Assembly: GCA_948760655.1 (NCBI GenBank)
Contig: CAQBKK010000018.1
Coordinates: forward strand, 1-20,095
Origin: an uncultured Bacilli bacterium
GTDB lineage: Bacteria; Bacillota_I; Bacilli_A; RF39; UBA660
Length of the DNA stretch: 20,095 nucleotides
Reading direction: 5' to 3'
Shown here: one piece after another, positions 1 through 8,788 of the stretch
How the letters are laid out: every line of letters begins with the position of its first letter
Position numbering within the stretch: the stretch's first letter is position 1
Translations under genes and position numbers: made by a program
Notes under the pieces: model-generated
Databases searched by the model: none
The model's input: only the letters and a program-made list of their open reading frames with translations
What the model was told of the DNA's origin: nothing

Positions 1-53
1 TTATATATGTCCTTCTAATATTCCTTTACAAAATTATTTGAGTGGTGATAAAC

Positions 54-947
54 ATGAGTAATTTACATAAAAAAATCCGTTTTTCTTTAGTAAAAAAGTT
101 TTATGTTTGTTTTTTTGTTCTTATTTTATATGGAATTTATAAAAATGGAATCTTTCCAGTTCACCAAGGGTTTTATTCTATGGAACATATTTTTTGGTTA
201 GTTTCTTATCCTTTTGTTGGATATTTTACAGGACTTTTTTTTGATTTGCTTTTTAAAAATAAAAGTATGTATAACAATCGTTTTTTTGGAGTGCTTTTTA
301 GTTTATTTCTTCCTATATCAACAACTTTATTAGAATTTTTTATTGCTTGTGTTCTTTTGTTTTTTTGTAATTCTTTCTTTTTTCAAAGAAAGGGAGCAGA
401 ATTTCATTTTGTTGTATTTGGGAGAATTTTGTTATTTTTTTACTTATTGTATGCTCAGCATTATTTTTATTCTAATCTTTTAGAAGAGAGTCAGTTATTT
501 GTTTATTCTTTTTTGGATGGAATTCTTGGGCATTCTGTCAGTGGGATTTTTACCTCAAATGCTTTTCTTTTGCTTCTTTCTTTTTTGTTTTTTTGTTTTG
601 ATTATTATTATAAAAAAGAGATTCCTCTTTATAGTTATGGTTTTTATTTGTTAACTCTTACTTTTTATGCCATTTCTATTGGAGATACAAGCTTTATTCT
701 TACTCATGCCTGTTTTTCTATGCTTTTGTTTTCTTTTATTTTTTTGGCTCCGATTTCCATTTTTTCTCCTTATTCGAAAAAAAGGGTATTTTTATATAGC
801 TTTTTGATTGGTGTACTTACTTTGCCGTTTTCTTTGTATTTTGGCTTTTATGAAGGGAGTTTTTTTGCTATTTTCTTTGCAAATTTATGTATGTTGTTTT
901 TGAATCTTATTCAAACCAGTATAATAAAACACCAACTGAAAAAGTAA
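54..947 (+). CDS. Divergent RnfD/NqrB-family integral membrane protein
   Basis: A 297-residue, very hydrophobic protein rich in Phe and Leu, with about eight or nine predicted membrane helices and a short basic N-terminus (MSNLHKK). I recognise the RnfD pattern by eye. The segment around residues 68-130 follows RnfD's 'NSALLTGLLL...NPFNPAMIGY' region in layout. The C-terminal third (residues ~210-285: ILTHACFSMLLF, then SPYSKKRVFLYSFLIG, then YFGFYEGSFFAIFFANL) matches RnfD's 'HLLSGA...TDPVT...KGRLIFG...GGYPEGVAFA.LL.N'. RnfD is the membrane subunit of Rnf ion-pumping complexes and carries covalent FMN. The SxATPL-type flavin-attachment motif and NPFNPAM are not visible here, so electron transfer is doubtful. 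I chose the ATG at 54 because GGTGAT lies just upstream; the in-frame GTG codons at 42 and 45 are part of or before that ribosome-binding site. No other Rnf gene is in the window. Confidence 0.6.
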   Translation: MSNLHKKIRFSLVKKFYVCFFVLILYGIYKNGIFPVHQGFYSMEHIFWLVSYPFVGYFTGLFFDLLFKNKSMYNNRFFGVLFSLFLPISTTLLEFFIACVLLFFCNSFFFQRKGAEFHFVVFGRILLFFYLLYAQHYFYSNLLEESQLFVYSFLDGILGHSVSGIFTSNAFLLLLSFLFFCFDYYYKKEIPLYSYGFYLLTLTFYAISIGDTSFILTHACFSMLLFSFIFLAPISIFSPYSKKRVFLYSFLIGVLTLPFSLYFGFYEGSFFAIFFANLCMLFLNLIQTSIIKHQLKK

Positions 948-1074
948 TTTTTTTAATAAAATGGCAATTTTTAAAGAAATTTGTCACTTTTTTGTCATTT
1001 TTGCAATTTTTTTCTAAATAAAAAAAGGAAATTGGTGTTGCGGGTGTAATATATATTAGTAGGAGGCCTTATGT

Positions 1075-2835
1075 ATGACCTTTATTTCGCAGAATGAGAT
1101 TAATGAGATAAGAAGCAATGCTTCCATTGTTGATATTATCTCTTCTTATATTCCTTTGACACAAAAGGGAAAGAACTATTTTGGAGTGTGTCCTTTTCAT
1201 GAAGATCATTCTCCTAGTATGAGTGTTTCTAGTGAAAAACAAATTTATAAATGTTTTTCTTGTGGAGCTACTGGGAATGTGTTTACTTTTGTGGAGAATT
1301 TTTTAAATGTAAATTTTGCAGAGGCTGTAGAAATTGTTGCTAAGAATGTAGGAATTTCTCTTCAAATGCATCCTTCTGCTCAAAAAGAAGCCAAGTATCA
1401 AAAAGAGTATGATTTGATGGAATTTGCTTTACGTTTTTTTCAAAACAATTTGCATACGCAGGAAGGGGAAAAAGCTGTTTCGTATTTGCAGGAAAGGGGA
1501 CTTCTAGAAGAAACAATAAAAGATTTTGAAATAGGTCTTTCTTTTGATAAAAATATGCTTTATACTCTTTTTTCTAAGCAAGGCTATGAGGAGCAATTAT
1601 TAGTTGATTTAGGTCTTGTTCACAGGCGTGATGGACAAGCTTACGATGTTTTTCAGAATCGTATTATGTTTCCTATTCATGATTTACAAGGGCATGTTGT
1701 TGGTTTTACAGCAAGGTGCTATCTTACGGATACCACTCCAAAGTATTTGAATACAAGAGAAACTTATCTTTTTAAGAAGGGAAATATTTTATTTAATTAT
1801 CATCGTGTAAAAGAAAGTGTAAGACAAAATAAATATGTTATTGTTGTTGAGGGAAATATGGATGCCATTCGTCTTTCTTCTTCAGGGATAAAAAATGTAG
1901 TTGCCTTGATGGGAACAAGTCTTACGAAAGAGCAAATAGATGCCTTAAAAAAATTAAGGACAAAAATTATATTGATGCTTGATAATGATAATGCTGGAGA
2001 GAATGCTACTTTTGCTATTGGAAATATTTTAGAAGAACAACAGATTTCTTTTCAAGTTGTACGACTGAGTGGAGCGAAGGATCCTGATGAATATGTTCTT
2101 TTGAATGGTAGCGATGCCATTTTGGAAAATGTAAAAAATGCTATTTCTTTTGTTGATTTTAAATTAAATTATTTGAAAAAAAATAAAAATTTAAGTGAAG
2201 CTACTGATTTAGCAGATTATATTAAAGCTGTTATTGAAAGTTTAAAAAGTAATCCAGATACTATTTTAAAAGAAGTGACTTTACAAAAGCTCGCAAATGA
2301 TTATAATATCTCTTATGATGTTTTAAGAAGTCAGTTAGGTGTAGAGGAAGAAGATTACAAAAAGAAATTGATAGCAGAAGCAGAAAGAAAAAAAGAGGTA
2401 AATGTTCCGCGAAAAAGTAGTTATGATCGAATGTGTGAAGAGATTTTATTTTATATGATGCAATCTCCTACTTATATTAAAATTTATCAAACGAAATTAG
2501 GACTTTTCCCTACTAAAGAACATAGGCAAGTGGCGAATGAAATTATCTATTATTATGAAACAAATAAAACAATTAATTTGGCAGATTTTATCACTTATGT
2601 TGCTACTATAAGTTTAAAGGATGCTATTATGGACATTATAAATAGTACAGTGGAAATGTCTTTTTCGGAAAGTGCAATGTTGGAATTAATTTTGAAAGTA
2701 AAGAAAAAAATAAAAAAACAAGAAATTGAAAAATTAAAAATTGAGTTGAGTCAAGAATTCGATGAAAATAGAAAAACAAAATTAGCAGAGAAAATATTAG
2801 AGTTAAAAGGAAGTGTTACAAATGAAAATAATTAA
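1075..2835 (+). CDS. dnaG: DNA primase DnaG
   Basis: A 586-residue bacterial primase, normal length, which makes the RNA primers for DNA replication at the fork with DnaB helicase. The N-terminal CHC2 zinc-binding domain has Cys39, His42, Cys60 and Cys63 (CPFH ... CFSC). The catalytic core follows, with a TOPRIM domain at roughly residues 253-335: the metal-binding acids are Glu259 in VVEGNMD and Asp303/Asp305 in MLDNDNAG. The usual DGD is DND here; both acidic residues are kept. The C-terminal ~140 residues are helical and charged, as expected for the helicase-binding domain. The start at 1075 has AGGAGG eight bases upstream. An out-of-frame ATG at 1071 would encode only eight codons. The 3' end overlaps the rpoD start by 14 bases, so the two genes are probably translationally linked. 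Confidence 0.97.
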   Translation: MTFISQNEINEIRSNASIVDIISSYIPLTQKGKNYFGVCPFHEDHSPSMSVSSEKQIYKCFSCGATGNVFTFVENFLNVNFAEAVEIVAKNVGISLQMHPSAQKEAKYQKEYDLMEFALRFFQNNLHTQEGEKAVSYLQERGLLEETIKDFEIGLSFDKNMLYTLFSKQGYEEQLLVDLGLVHRRDGQAYDVFQNRIMFPIHDLQGHVVGFTARCYLTDTTPKYLNTRETYLFKKGNILFNYHRVKESVRQNKYVIVVEGNMDAIRLSSSGIKNVVALMGTSLTKEQIDALKKLRTKIILMLDNDNAGENATFAIGNILEEQQISFQVVRLSGAKDPDEYVLLNGSDAILENVKNAISFVDFKLNYLKKNKNLSEATDLADYIKAVIESLKSNPDTILKEVTLQKLANDYNISYDVLRSQLGVEEEDYKKKLIAEAERKKEVNVPRKSSYDRMCEEILFYMMQSPTYIKIYQTKLGLFPTKEHRQVANEIIYYYETNKTINLADFITYVATISLKDAIMDIINSTVEMSFSESAMLELILKVKKKIKKQEIEKLKIELSQEFDENRKTKLAEKILELKGSVTNENN

Positions 2836-3919
2836 AACATTTGAAGAAAGAAAAGAAGAATTATTAAAATTAGGGAAAGAAAAAGGAGTTATTACTTTTG
2901 AACAGCTTGCTGAAAGTTTAAAGGGGCTTGATGTCGACAATGACTCTTTGGATGAGTTATATAATTTATTTGTAGAAAACAATATTGAAATTGTAACGGA
3001 TGAAGATGACGGTTCTTCTGAGGGTGCTAAAACTTTAGAAAAAGAAGAACCTCTTATTTTAGATGATGCTGAGATTACAAAAGATATTAATATTAATGAT
3101 CCTGTACGTATGTATTTAAAGGAAATTGGAAAAATAAGTTTGCTTTCTCCAGAGCAAGAACTAGATTTATCTAAAAAAGCTGCTACAGGAGATGAGATGG
3201 CTAAAAATATATTGGCAGAGTCTAATTTACGTTTGGTTGTTAGTATTGCAAAACGTTATGTAGGACGTGGACTATTATTTCTTGACTTAATTCAAGAGGG
3301 AAATATTGGATTAATGAAAGCCGTGGATAAATTTGATTATGATAAGGGATTTAAATTTTCTACGTATGCTACATGGTGGATTCGACAAGCCATTACACGT
3401 GCTTTAGCAGACCAAGCGAGAACGATACGTGTTCCTGTTCATATGGTAGAAACTATTAATAAAATGGCACGTATTCAAAGGCAACTTACTCTTGAATTAA
3501 ATCGTGAACCAAGTGAAGAAGAGGTTGCGAAAAAGATGGGAATTTCTGTTGAGAAGGTTCGAGAAGTGATTAAAATTAGTCAAGATCCAGTTTCTTTAGA
3601 AACACCAATTGGAGAAGAGGAAGATTCTCATTTGGGAGATTTTGTTAAAGATGTAAATGCTATGACTCCTGAAGAGTATGCCACCAATGAAATTTTAAAA
3701 GAAGAAATTAAGGCTGTATTGGAAACGTTACAAGAACGTGAACAAGAAGTTTTGGAACTTCGTTTTGGTCTTGTTGATGGAACGAGTCATACCTTAGAAG
3801 AAGTTGGTAAAAAATTTAATGTTACTCGTGAGCGTATTCGTCAGATTGAGGCAAAAGCTTTACGAAAACTTCGTCATCCTTCTCGTGCTAAAAAATTAAA
3901 GGATTTCTTGTCTGATTAA
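2822..3919 (+). CDS. rpoD: Primary RNA polymerase sigma factor (sigma-70/SigA)
   Basis: A 365-residue housekeeping sigma factor that directs RNA polymerase to -35/-10 promoters. An acidic N-terminal region 1.1 (residues ~1-85) is followed by region 1.2 ([20 protein letters not shown], from residue 93). Region 2 runs from [10 protein letters not shown] through the -10-recognition stretch [20 protein letters not shown] (181-200). Region 3 contains [12 protein letters not shown]. Region 4.2 has the -35-binding helix-turn-helix, [20 protein letters not shown] (324-343), and a typical C-terminal KLRHPSR. I chose the ATG at 2822, which has AGGAAG eight bases upstream; a GTG three codons earlier is inside that spacing. 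The gene begins within dnaG and its stop codon overlaps the trmK start (TAATG), so dnaG-rpoD-trmK forms one tight unit, as in many Bacillota. Confidence 0.97.
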   Translation: MKIIKTFEERKEELLKLGKEKGVITFEQLAESLKGLDVDNDSLDELYNLFVENNIEIVTDEDDGSSEGAKTLEKEEPLILDDAEITKDININDPVRMYLKEIGKISLLSPEQELDLSKKAATGDEMAKNILAESNLRLVVSIAKRYVGRGLLFLDLIQEGNIGLMKAVDKFDYDKGFKFSTYATWWIRQAITRALADQARTIRVPVHMVETINKMARIQRQLTLELNREPSEEEVAKKMGISVEKVREVIKISQDPVSLETPIGEEEDSHLGDFVKDVNAMTPEEYATNEILKEEIKAVLETLQEREQEVLELRFGLVDGTSHTLEEVGKKFNVTRERIRQIEAKALRKLRHPSRAKKLKDFLSD

Positions 3920-4560
3920 TGCTTAGTTTACGACTTAAAACATTGGCTAGTTTTGTTGATAAAATGGATAGAGTAGTCGATGTAGGGTGTGATCATGCTT
4001 ATTTATCTATTTATCTTATAGAGAATCGTTTGTGTCAAAGCGTAGTTGCTACTGATATTCACGAAAATGCACTTTTGCAAGCAAAGAAAAATATTCGAAA
4101 AGTTCAAATGGAAGCCAAAATAAAAACGATATTATCAGATGGATTAGAAAAAGTTTCTTTTACTTTATATGATACTATATTGATAGCAGGGATGGGGACT
4201 TCTACTATACTTCATATTTTAAAAAATATTGATTCTAAACATGTAAAAAAAATTATTTTGCAGTCGAATAATGATTTGTATCGACTTCGTTCTTCTATGG
4301 AGAAAAAGAGGTATTATTTAGAAGAAGAAAAAGTTGTTTTTGAAAAAGGACATTACTATGTAGTTGGTTTATATCTTTTTAAAAAGAAAAAGCTTTCTTA
4401 CAGAGAAAAGCTTTTTGGAAAATATAATGCAGATAATAAAGAATATTATCAATTTTTAATGCAAAAGATGCGATTTGTGTATCAGAGCTTACCATTTAAA
4501 AATATAAAAGAAAAGATAATATTTTGGTTGAAAATGAATTTATTAAAAAAGTATTTATAA
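3919..4560 (+). CDS. trmK: tRNA (adenine(22)-N1)-methyltransferase TrmK
   Basis: A 213-residue SAM-dependent methyltransferase of the TrmK family, which methylates N1 of A22 in some tRNAs. The SAM-binding motif I is VVDVGCDHAYLSIYL (residues 19-33), followed by ATDIHENALLQAKKN (acidic ribose-binding region), LSDGLEKV, and the TrmK signature DTILIAGMGTSTIL; family members more often have GMGG at that point. The protein is a little shorter than the usual ~230-240 residues, with a reduced basic C-terminal part. The start codon shares its A with the rpoD TAA stop, so translation is probably coupled to rpoD. The position directly after rpoD is the classic place for this gene in Bacillota. Its last six bases overlap the 3' end of the convergent YqfQ-like gene. 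Confidence 0.9.
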   Translation: MLSLRLKTLASFVDKMDRVVDVGCDHAYLSIYLIENRLCQSVVATDIHENALLQAKKNIRKVQMEAKIKTILSDGLEKVSFTLYDTILIAGMGTSTILHILKNIDSKHVKKIILQSNNDLYRLRSSMEKKRYYLEEEKVVFEKGHYYVVGLYLFKKKKLSYREKLFGKYNADNKEYYQFLMQKMRFVYQSLPFKNIKEKIIFWLKMNLLKKYL

Positions 4561-4830
4561 AAAGAAAGTGGGAGCTGTTGTTCCTTCTTTTTTTGTTTGA
4601 CTATTATTTGTAATACGATTTTTATTTACAGAAATAGGAGTAGGATTTTCATTTTTTGTGTTTTTCCCAAATTCTTTTACAACACCCAAAAGGCTACGAG
4701 CATTGGAAATCATAGGTTTTGCTTTTTGGTATAGAGGAATTACTTGGTTTGCAATTTGTAAAGTCTTTGACAACCCACTTATAATTTTAGCAAGATTTAA
4801 TCCTCCTCCAAGACTTGTTCCACTATACAT
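4555..4830 (-). CDS. Small YqfQ/VrrA-like protein
   Basis: A 91-residue protein starting MYSGTSLGGGLNLAKIISGL, with a glycine patch, a helical middle and a polar Asn/Thr/Lys-rich tail. The central stretch (KTLQIANQVIPLYQKAKPMI then SNARSLLGVVKEF) follows the 'nvq...k..P.iqqygp.v.n....l...' pattern of YqfQ (VrrA) proteins. In Bacillus those are also encoded near the sigA-dnaG region, which supports the call. YqfQ function is not known to me. The start at 4830 is preceded by AAGGTGAT; the earlier in-frame GTG is part of that ribosome-binding site. There is no clear signal peptide. The gene is convergent with trmK and overlaps it by six bases, and is divergent from the gspF operon. Confidence 0.6.
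   Translation of the reverse strand: MYSGTSLGGGLNLAKIISGLSKTLQIANQVIPLYQKAKPMISNARSLLGVVKEFGKNTKNENPTPISVNKNRITNNSQTKKEGTTAPTFFL
4559..4594. terminator. Possible hairpin terminator between trmK and the YqfQ-like gene
   Basis: AAAAAGAA (4559-4566) can pair with TTCTTTTT (4585-4592), extended inside by GGGA/TTCC with one wobble pair after a three-base bulge, loop GCTGTTG. A T-run continues to 4594 on the plus strand, so it could end trmK transcripts. It lies inside the coding end of the convergent gene. The stem is A+T-rich and bulged, hence moderate confidence. Confidence 0.4.
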
Positions 4831-4906
4831 AATTATCACCTTACTTTATTATATGTTTCTTTTCCAAGAGGTTGCTCAATTTTTATAGTCAAATCTGTTT
4901 TTTTTA

Positions 4907-4915
4907 TGATATAAT
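4907..4915 (+). promoter_or_regulatory. Extended -10 promoter of the gspF-prepilin peptidase operon
   Basis: TGATATAAT is a full TGn-TATAAT extended -10 element, 31 bases before the gspF start. No good -35 hexamer lies 16-18 bases upstream, which fits an extended -10 promoter. It is the only strong -10 in this gap. Confidence 0.6.
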
Positions 4916-4946
4916 TTTAGAAAGAGTAAAGTAAAGGGAGGCATTT

Positions 4947-6521
4947 ATGATGCAGGAGAATACTGAAAAACATGTTTATTTTTTCTTTGTGCCTTTTGTT
5001 GTTTTGATTAATATTATAATTTTAGCTTTTCGTGGGCTTAAATTTATCTTTTTTGATTTATTTTTGATTTTATTTAATTTAGCAAGTGGTAGAGTAGATC
5101 ATGTTTATAAAAATACAAAAGGGTTATTTGAAAAAGAAGAAGTAAAACAAGAAGTGAAAAAAGAAAGTAAACCTTCAAGGTTTCAAGAAAAATATAATAA
5201 TTTATGGTTTGTAAAAAGACAAAATGCAAAATTAGAACAAATGCGTGCGTCTCTTTTAGTGAATTTACAAAATGAAGGGAGTGTTCGTAGCAGTACGCCA
5301 CGTGTTTTTCAGTACAAAGCTCGAAATAAGGATGGTAAATTGGAAACAGGTACTATTAATGGATATTCTAAATTGGATGTAAATACTTTTTTGTTACAAG
5401 AAGGGTACACGGTTTATAGTATAGAGACAAATAAAATGATTAACTTTTTATATGGAGATACAAGTGTGTTCGCTGTTCGTATGTCCAATAAGGATTTATT
5501 ATTTTGGTTAACACAGCTTTCCACTTATATTAAAAGTGGTATACCTTTAACTGATGCAGTAAAAATTTTAAACAACCAAATGCAAAAGAAAAAAGGGTAT
5601 CGAAAAGCTTTTCAATCTATTATTTATGAACTTACAATGGGAGAATCATTTTCTAAAGCTCTTGAAAAACAAGGATCTATGTTTCCCGCATTGTTAATTA
5701 ATATGATACGTGCAGCAGAGGCAACAGGAGAGTTAGAAGCTACCTTAACTGATATGTCTAATTATTATGAAGAGTTAGAAAAGACTAGAAAACAAATGAT
5801 CAGTGCCATTACTTATCCAACTGTTATTATGGTTTTTGCTATTGGCGTTATTACTTTTATCCTTTTATTTGTTATTCCAGAGTTTGTTAAAATTTATCGA
5901 GATACAGATGCACAAATTACAGGTCTTACTTTAGCAATTATTAATTTGAGTGATTTTTTAAAAGCCAATATTTTAATTATTGTTTTAATTATTGTTCTTA
6001 TTTGTGTAGTTATTTATATATGTTATCGAAATATTAAAGCTTTTCGTAAAAACTTGCAACTTCTTCTTATGAAGTCTCCTCTTATTGGGAAAATTATTAT
6101 TTATAATGAACTAACTATATTTACGAAGACTTTTGCGTCATTACTTGCAAATAATGTTTTTATCACCGATAGTATGACAATTTTAAGTCGGATTACTAAT
6201 AATGAAATTTATAAGGAAATAATGAATGCAACCATTGATAATATTGTGAAAGGAGATAAAATTTCTACGTCCTTTAAAGATCAGTGGGCCATTCCTGATG
6301 TTGCTTATTATATGATTGTAACGGGAGAATCTACTGGACAATTAGCGGACATGATGAAAAAAGTTAGTGACTATTATGCAGAGATGCATCGCAATTTAGT
6401 GAATAATTTGAAATCTTTCATTGAGCCAGTTTTAATTGTCTTTTTAGCTTTGATTGTTGGTATAATCATATTAGCCGTTATTATTCCAATGTTTGGGCTT
6501 ATGAGTGCTTTAGAAACCTAG
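4947..6521 (+). CDS. Type II secretion/type IV pilus platform protein (GspF/PilC/ComGB family)
   Basis: A 524-residue inner-membrane platform protein around which pilin-like subunits are assembled. It has a short N-terminal T2SS-F segment (RVFQYKARNKDGKLETGTI, residues ~119-137) and then two copies of the T2SS-F domain. Copy one (~183-310) contains LTQLSTYIKSGIPLTDA, AAEATGELEATL and a membrane helix; copy two (~390-518) contains TKTFASLLANNVFITDS, VTGESTGQLADMM and the final helix pair ending IIPMFGLM. Unusually, about 115 extra residues precede the family core: two hydrophobic segments (~10-28 and 33-46), then a charged Lys/Glu-rich linker. GGGAGG precedes tandem ATG codons at 4947 and 4950, and either could be used. 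The prepilin peptidase gene follows after 14 bases, while the partner ATPase is on the opposite strand. Confidence 0.92.
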   Translation: MMQENTEKHVYFFFVPFVVLINIIILAFRGLKFIFFDLFLILFNLASGRVDHVYKNTKGLFEKEEVKQEVKKESKPSRFQEKYNNLWFVKRQNAKLEQMRASLLVNLQNEGSVRSSTPRVFQYKARNKDGKLETGTINGYSKLDVNTFLLQEGYTVYSIETNKMINFLYGDTSVFAVRMSNKDLLFWLTQLSTYIKSGIPLTDAVKILNNQMQKKKGYRKAFQSIIYELTMGESFSKALEKQGSMFPALLINMIRAAEATGELEATLTDMSNYYEELEKTRKQMISAITYPTVIMVFAIGVITFILLFVIPEFVKIYRDTDAQITGLTLAIINLSDFLKANILIIVLIIVLICVVIYICYRNIKAFRKNLQLLLMKSPLIGKIIIYNELTIFTKTFASLLANNVFITDSMTILSRITNNEIYKEIMNATIDNIVKGDKISTSFKDQWAIPDVAYYMIVTGESTGQLADMMKKVSDYYAEMHRNLVNNLKSFIEPVLIVFLALIVGIIILAVIIPMFGLMSALET

Positions 6522-6535
6522 AGGAGGTTTTACTT

Positions 6536-7288
6536 ATGTATTTAATGGTTCTTATCTTTATTTTGGGGTGTATTTTGGGGTCTTTTTTCTATGTTGTTGG
6601 TACAAGACTTCCTAATGGGGAGTCTTTAATTCAACCTAGAAGTCATTGTACCTTTTGTCAGCACAATTTATCTGTATTGGATTTAGTTCCATTGTTTTCT
6701 TATCTTTTTTTAGGTGGAAAATGTCGATATTGCCGCCAGAAACTCTCTATAGAATATTTTATTTATGAACTTTTTACAGGTATTTTATTTTTAATTAGTT
6801 ATTTAAAGTTTTCTGTTTCTTATGAATTTTTTGTTATGCTTCTCATATCTTCTTTGCTTGTTCTAATTTTTATTACTGATTTTAAGTATATGATTATTTT
6901 AGATTCGCCACTTGTTGTAAGTTCCTTATGTTTTCTTGGAATTTATTGGGTTTCTTTTGGTTTTATAAGTACTACTTTACGTATTTTAGAGGCCATTTGC
7001 TTTTTTTTAACAATGTTTGGAATTGGAAAATTAGGAAATGCTTTGTTTAAAAAAGAATCTTTAGGAGGAGGGGACATTAAGTTCTCTTTTGTCATGGGGC
7101 TTCTTTTAGGGTATAAATATGCACTAGTAGCTCTTGTTTTTTCAACTTTTTTAGCTCTTCCTTATGCAATAGGTTCTATGGTTTTAAAAAAAGATAATGA
7201 AGTTCCTTTTGGCCCTTTTTTAGTTAGTAGTGTAGCTCTTGTTTTCTTTTTTAGCGAAAAATTTCAATATCTATTTTATTTTATTTAA
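6536..7288 (+). CDS. Prepilin peptidase (A24 family, ComC/PilD type)
   Basis: A 250-residue polytopic membrane aspartic protease that cleaves the leader of type IV prepilins and usually N-methylates the new N-terminus. The N-terminal methyltransferase-type domain has the four-cysteine motif CTFC (Cys38, Cys41) and CRYC (Cys63, Cys66). The likely catalytic aspartates are Asp115 (ITDFKYMIILD) and Asp180 (GGGDIK). About eight hydrophobic segments are visible and the length is normal for the family. GAGGAGG lies eight bases before the start and overlaps the gspF stop region, so both genes are in one operon. Two hairpins follow the stop. Its presence implies pilin-like substrates, but none is encoded in this window. 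Confidence 0.94.
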   Translation: MYLMVLIFILGCILGSFFYVVGTRLPNGESLIQPRSHCTFCQHNLSVLDLVPLFSYLFLGGKCRYCRQKLSIEYFIYELFTGILFLISYLKFSVSYEFFVMLLISSLLVLIFITDFKYMIILDSPLVVSSLCFLGIYWVSFGFISTTLRILEAICFFLTMFGIGKLGNALFKKESLGGGDIKFSFVMGLLLGYKYALVALVFSTFLALPYAIGSMVLKKDNEVPFGPFLVSSVALVFFFSEKFQYLFYFI

Positions 7289-7317
7289 AAAAGTTTTGCT
7301 TAGTTTAGAACTTTTTA
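7288..7317 (+). terminator. Hairpin after the prepilin peptidase gene
   Basis: AAAAAGTT (7288-7295) pairs with AACTTTTT (7309-7316) around a 13-base loop, directly at the stop codon, so the 3' arm is itself a T-run. The stem is A+T-rich, so it may be weak alone; a stronger hairpin follows at 7352. Confidence 0.45.
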
Positions 7318-7351
7318 TCTTTGTATTAAAAATTTAATTTTTCTTTTGAAA

Positions 7352-7385
7352 AAAAAGTTAATCCCATTTATTGGATTAACTTTTT
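7352..7385. terminator. Bidirectional terminator between convergent pilus genes
   Basis: A perfect 13-bp stem, AAAAAGTTAATCC (7352-7364) with GGATTAACTTTTT (7373-7385), around an eight-base loop. A-runs and T-runs at both ends let it work in both directions, ending the gspF/prepilin peptidase operon on plus and gspE on minus. Confidence 0.85.
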
Positions 7386-7428
7386 AACTTTTATATATTT
7401 AGTATTTGTTTAATGAATCTTTTTAACG

Positions 7429-8700
7429 TTATAACAAATCTATATTTGAATAGTTATTTGAAGGTGTTTTTCCAATTAATGCATTTTTTATTGCAGTATC
7501 TTCAGAACCTAAATCATCTTCAATATCGATTACTCTTAAAATTTCTTCAAAGCTTGTTTGACCTTCCATTACTTTCATAAGACCATCTTCTAAAAGGGTA
7601 GTGGTACTATCTTTTTCATAGACTAATTTTCGTAAGTCTTCTTTACGAATATTGTTAGTGATGGCGTCTCTAATTTTTTGGTCAATTACTAAAACTTCAT
7701 GTAAGGCGATTCTTCCTTTATATCCGTGATAGCATTCATTACAACCAACAGGGGTATAAATATCTGTAATATCTAAATGTAATACTTGTTTAAAAACGTT
7801 TTTTTCATAAGGGGTTGCTTGTCTAGAAGTTCTACATTTTGGACATAACTTTTTTACCAATCTTTGACTAATTACTCCTGTTAGTGCTGAACCTAAAAGG
7901 TAACGTTCTACTTCCATATCTAAGAGTCTTTCAATTGTATTTAAGGAATTATTTGTGTGTATAGTTGATAGTACTAAATGCCCTGTAATGGAAGCTCTAA
8001 CTGCAATACGAGCAGTTTCATCATCACGAATTTCTCCAATCATGATGACATCGGGATCCTGACGAAGAATACTTCTTAAAGCGTTTGCAAAGTTTAGTCC
8101 AATTTCACTCATAGTTTGTACTTGATTAATGCCTGAAAGTTTCATTTCAACAGGATCTTCTACAGTGATAATATTTCTTTCTGTGGTATTTAGTATTTGA
8201 AGCATAGAGTATACTGTAGTTGATTTTCCTGTTCCTGTTGCTCCTGTAATCAGAATGATTCCATTTGGCTCTTCAATTAATTTTTTTACTTTTAATAAGT
8301 TTTTATTTAAAAATCCTAAAGTTTCTAATCCATTCGAACTCATTGTGTAGTCAAGTATACGAATAACGACTTTTTCTCCATAAACAATTGGTAATGTTGA
8401 GACACGTAAGTCTAGGCTATCGTTGTTAATTAGATTTTTGATTGCTCCATCTTGAGGAAGACGAGATTCAGTAATGTTCATTCCAGAAATAATTTTTATA
8501 CGTGTTATTAAAGGGTTTTTGATAGTTTCTGGAACAGTTGCATAATCTATAAGTTCTCCATCTACACGTATACGTACTTTTAAAACAGTTGGAGTAGGGT
8601 CAAAGTGAATGTCACTAGCATTTTTATTTGCGGCATCAGTAATCATTTCATTTACTATATCTACAACGGGAAGTTTTTCATAATCAAATTCTTTAAACAT
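7429..8700 (-). CDS. Assembly ATPase (GspE/PilB/ComGA family)
   Basis: A 423-residue hexameric secretion ATPase that powers pilus or pseudopilus assembly at the membrane. The N-terminal domain includes ASDIHFDP and the R-VDGEL motif. Walker A is GATGTGKST (153-161), the Asp box is VEDPVE (180-185), Walker B is DVIMIGEIRD (217-226) and the His box is GHLVLSTIHTNNS (240-252). A four-cysteine zinc motif is intact: Cys286, Cys289, Cys320 and Cys323. A ~35-residue acidic tail follows the core. It lacks the long N1 domain of Gram-negative GspE and resembles ComGA. The frame is open further upstream, but a promoter at 8732-8760 and the 33-residue gene show that the real start is at 8700 (GGTGA five bases before) or 8712. 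It faces the gspF operon, an unusual split arrangement. Confidence 0.93.
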   Translation of the reverse strand: MFKEFDYEKLPVVDIVNEMITDAANKNASDIHFDPTPTVLKVRIRVDGELIDYATVPETIKNPLITRIKIISGMNITESRLPQDGAIKNLINNDSLDLRVSTLPIVYGEKVVIRILDYTMSSNGLETLGFLNKNLLKVKKLIEEPNGIILITGATGTGKSTTVYSMLQILNTTERNIITVEDPVEMKLSGINQVQTMSEIGLNFANALRSILRQDPDVIMIGEIRDDETARIAVRASITGHLVLSTIHTNNSLNTIERLLDMEVERYLLGSALTGVISQRLVKKLCPKCRTSRQATPYEKNVFKQVLHLDITDIYTPVGCNECYHGYKGRIALHEVLVIDQKIRDAITNNIRKEDLRKLVYEKDSTTTLLEDGLMKVMEGQTSFEEILRVIDIEDDLGSEDTAIKNALIGKTPSNNYSNIDLL

Positions 8701-8731
8701 AAAATTCACCATATCCTCTTTATTCTTATTA

Positions 8732-8760
8732 ATTATATAATAGATATAAATTTCTTTCAA
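8732..8760 (-). promoter_or_regulatory. Promoter of gspE
   Basis: On the minus strand, TTGAAA (8755-8760) and TATAAT (8732-8737) are separated by exactly 17 bases. Transcription would start near 8725, just before the 8712/8700 start codons. This rules out the longer reading frame that begins at 8859. Confidence 0.8.
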
Positions 8761-8761
8761 G

Positions 8762-8788
8762 AAAAAAAACCTAACGTTTTGTAGGTTT
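8762..8788 (-). terminator. Terminator of the 33-residue miniprotein gene
   Basis: On the minus strand, AAACCTA (8788-8782) pairs with TAGGTTT (8773-8767), an eight-base loop lies between, and a run of eight T residues follows. The hairpin starts inside the stop codon of the miniprotein gene and ends two bases before the gspE -35 box. Confidence 0.75.

Noticed and set aside
1071..1097. Eight-codon frame starting four bases before dnaG (ATGTATGAC...)
   Set aside because: The AGGAGG is four bases from this ATG and eight from the dnaG ATG; the latter is better placed, and a regulatory uORF cannot be supported from one sequence.
4658..4888. 76-codon plus-strand frame over the YqfQ-like gene
   Set aside because: It lies opposite the YqfQ-like gene, has no ribosome-binding site and its translation resembles no protein; it is a shadow frame.
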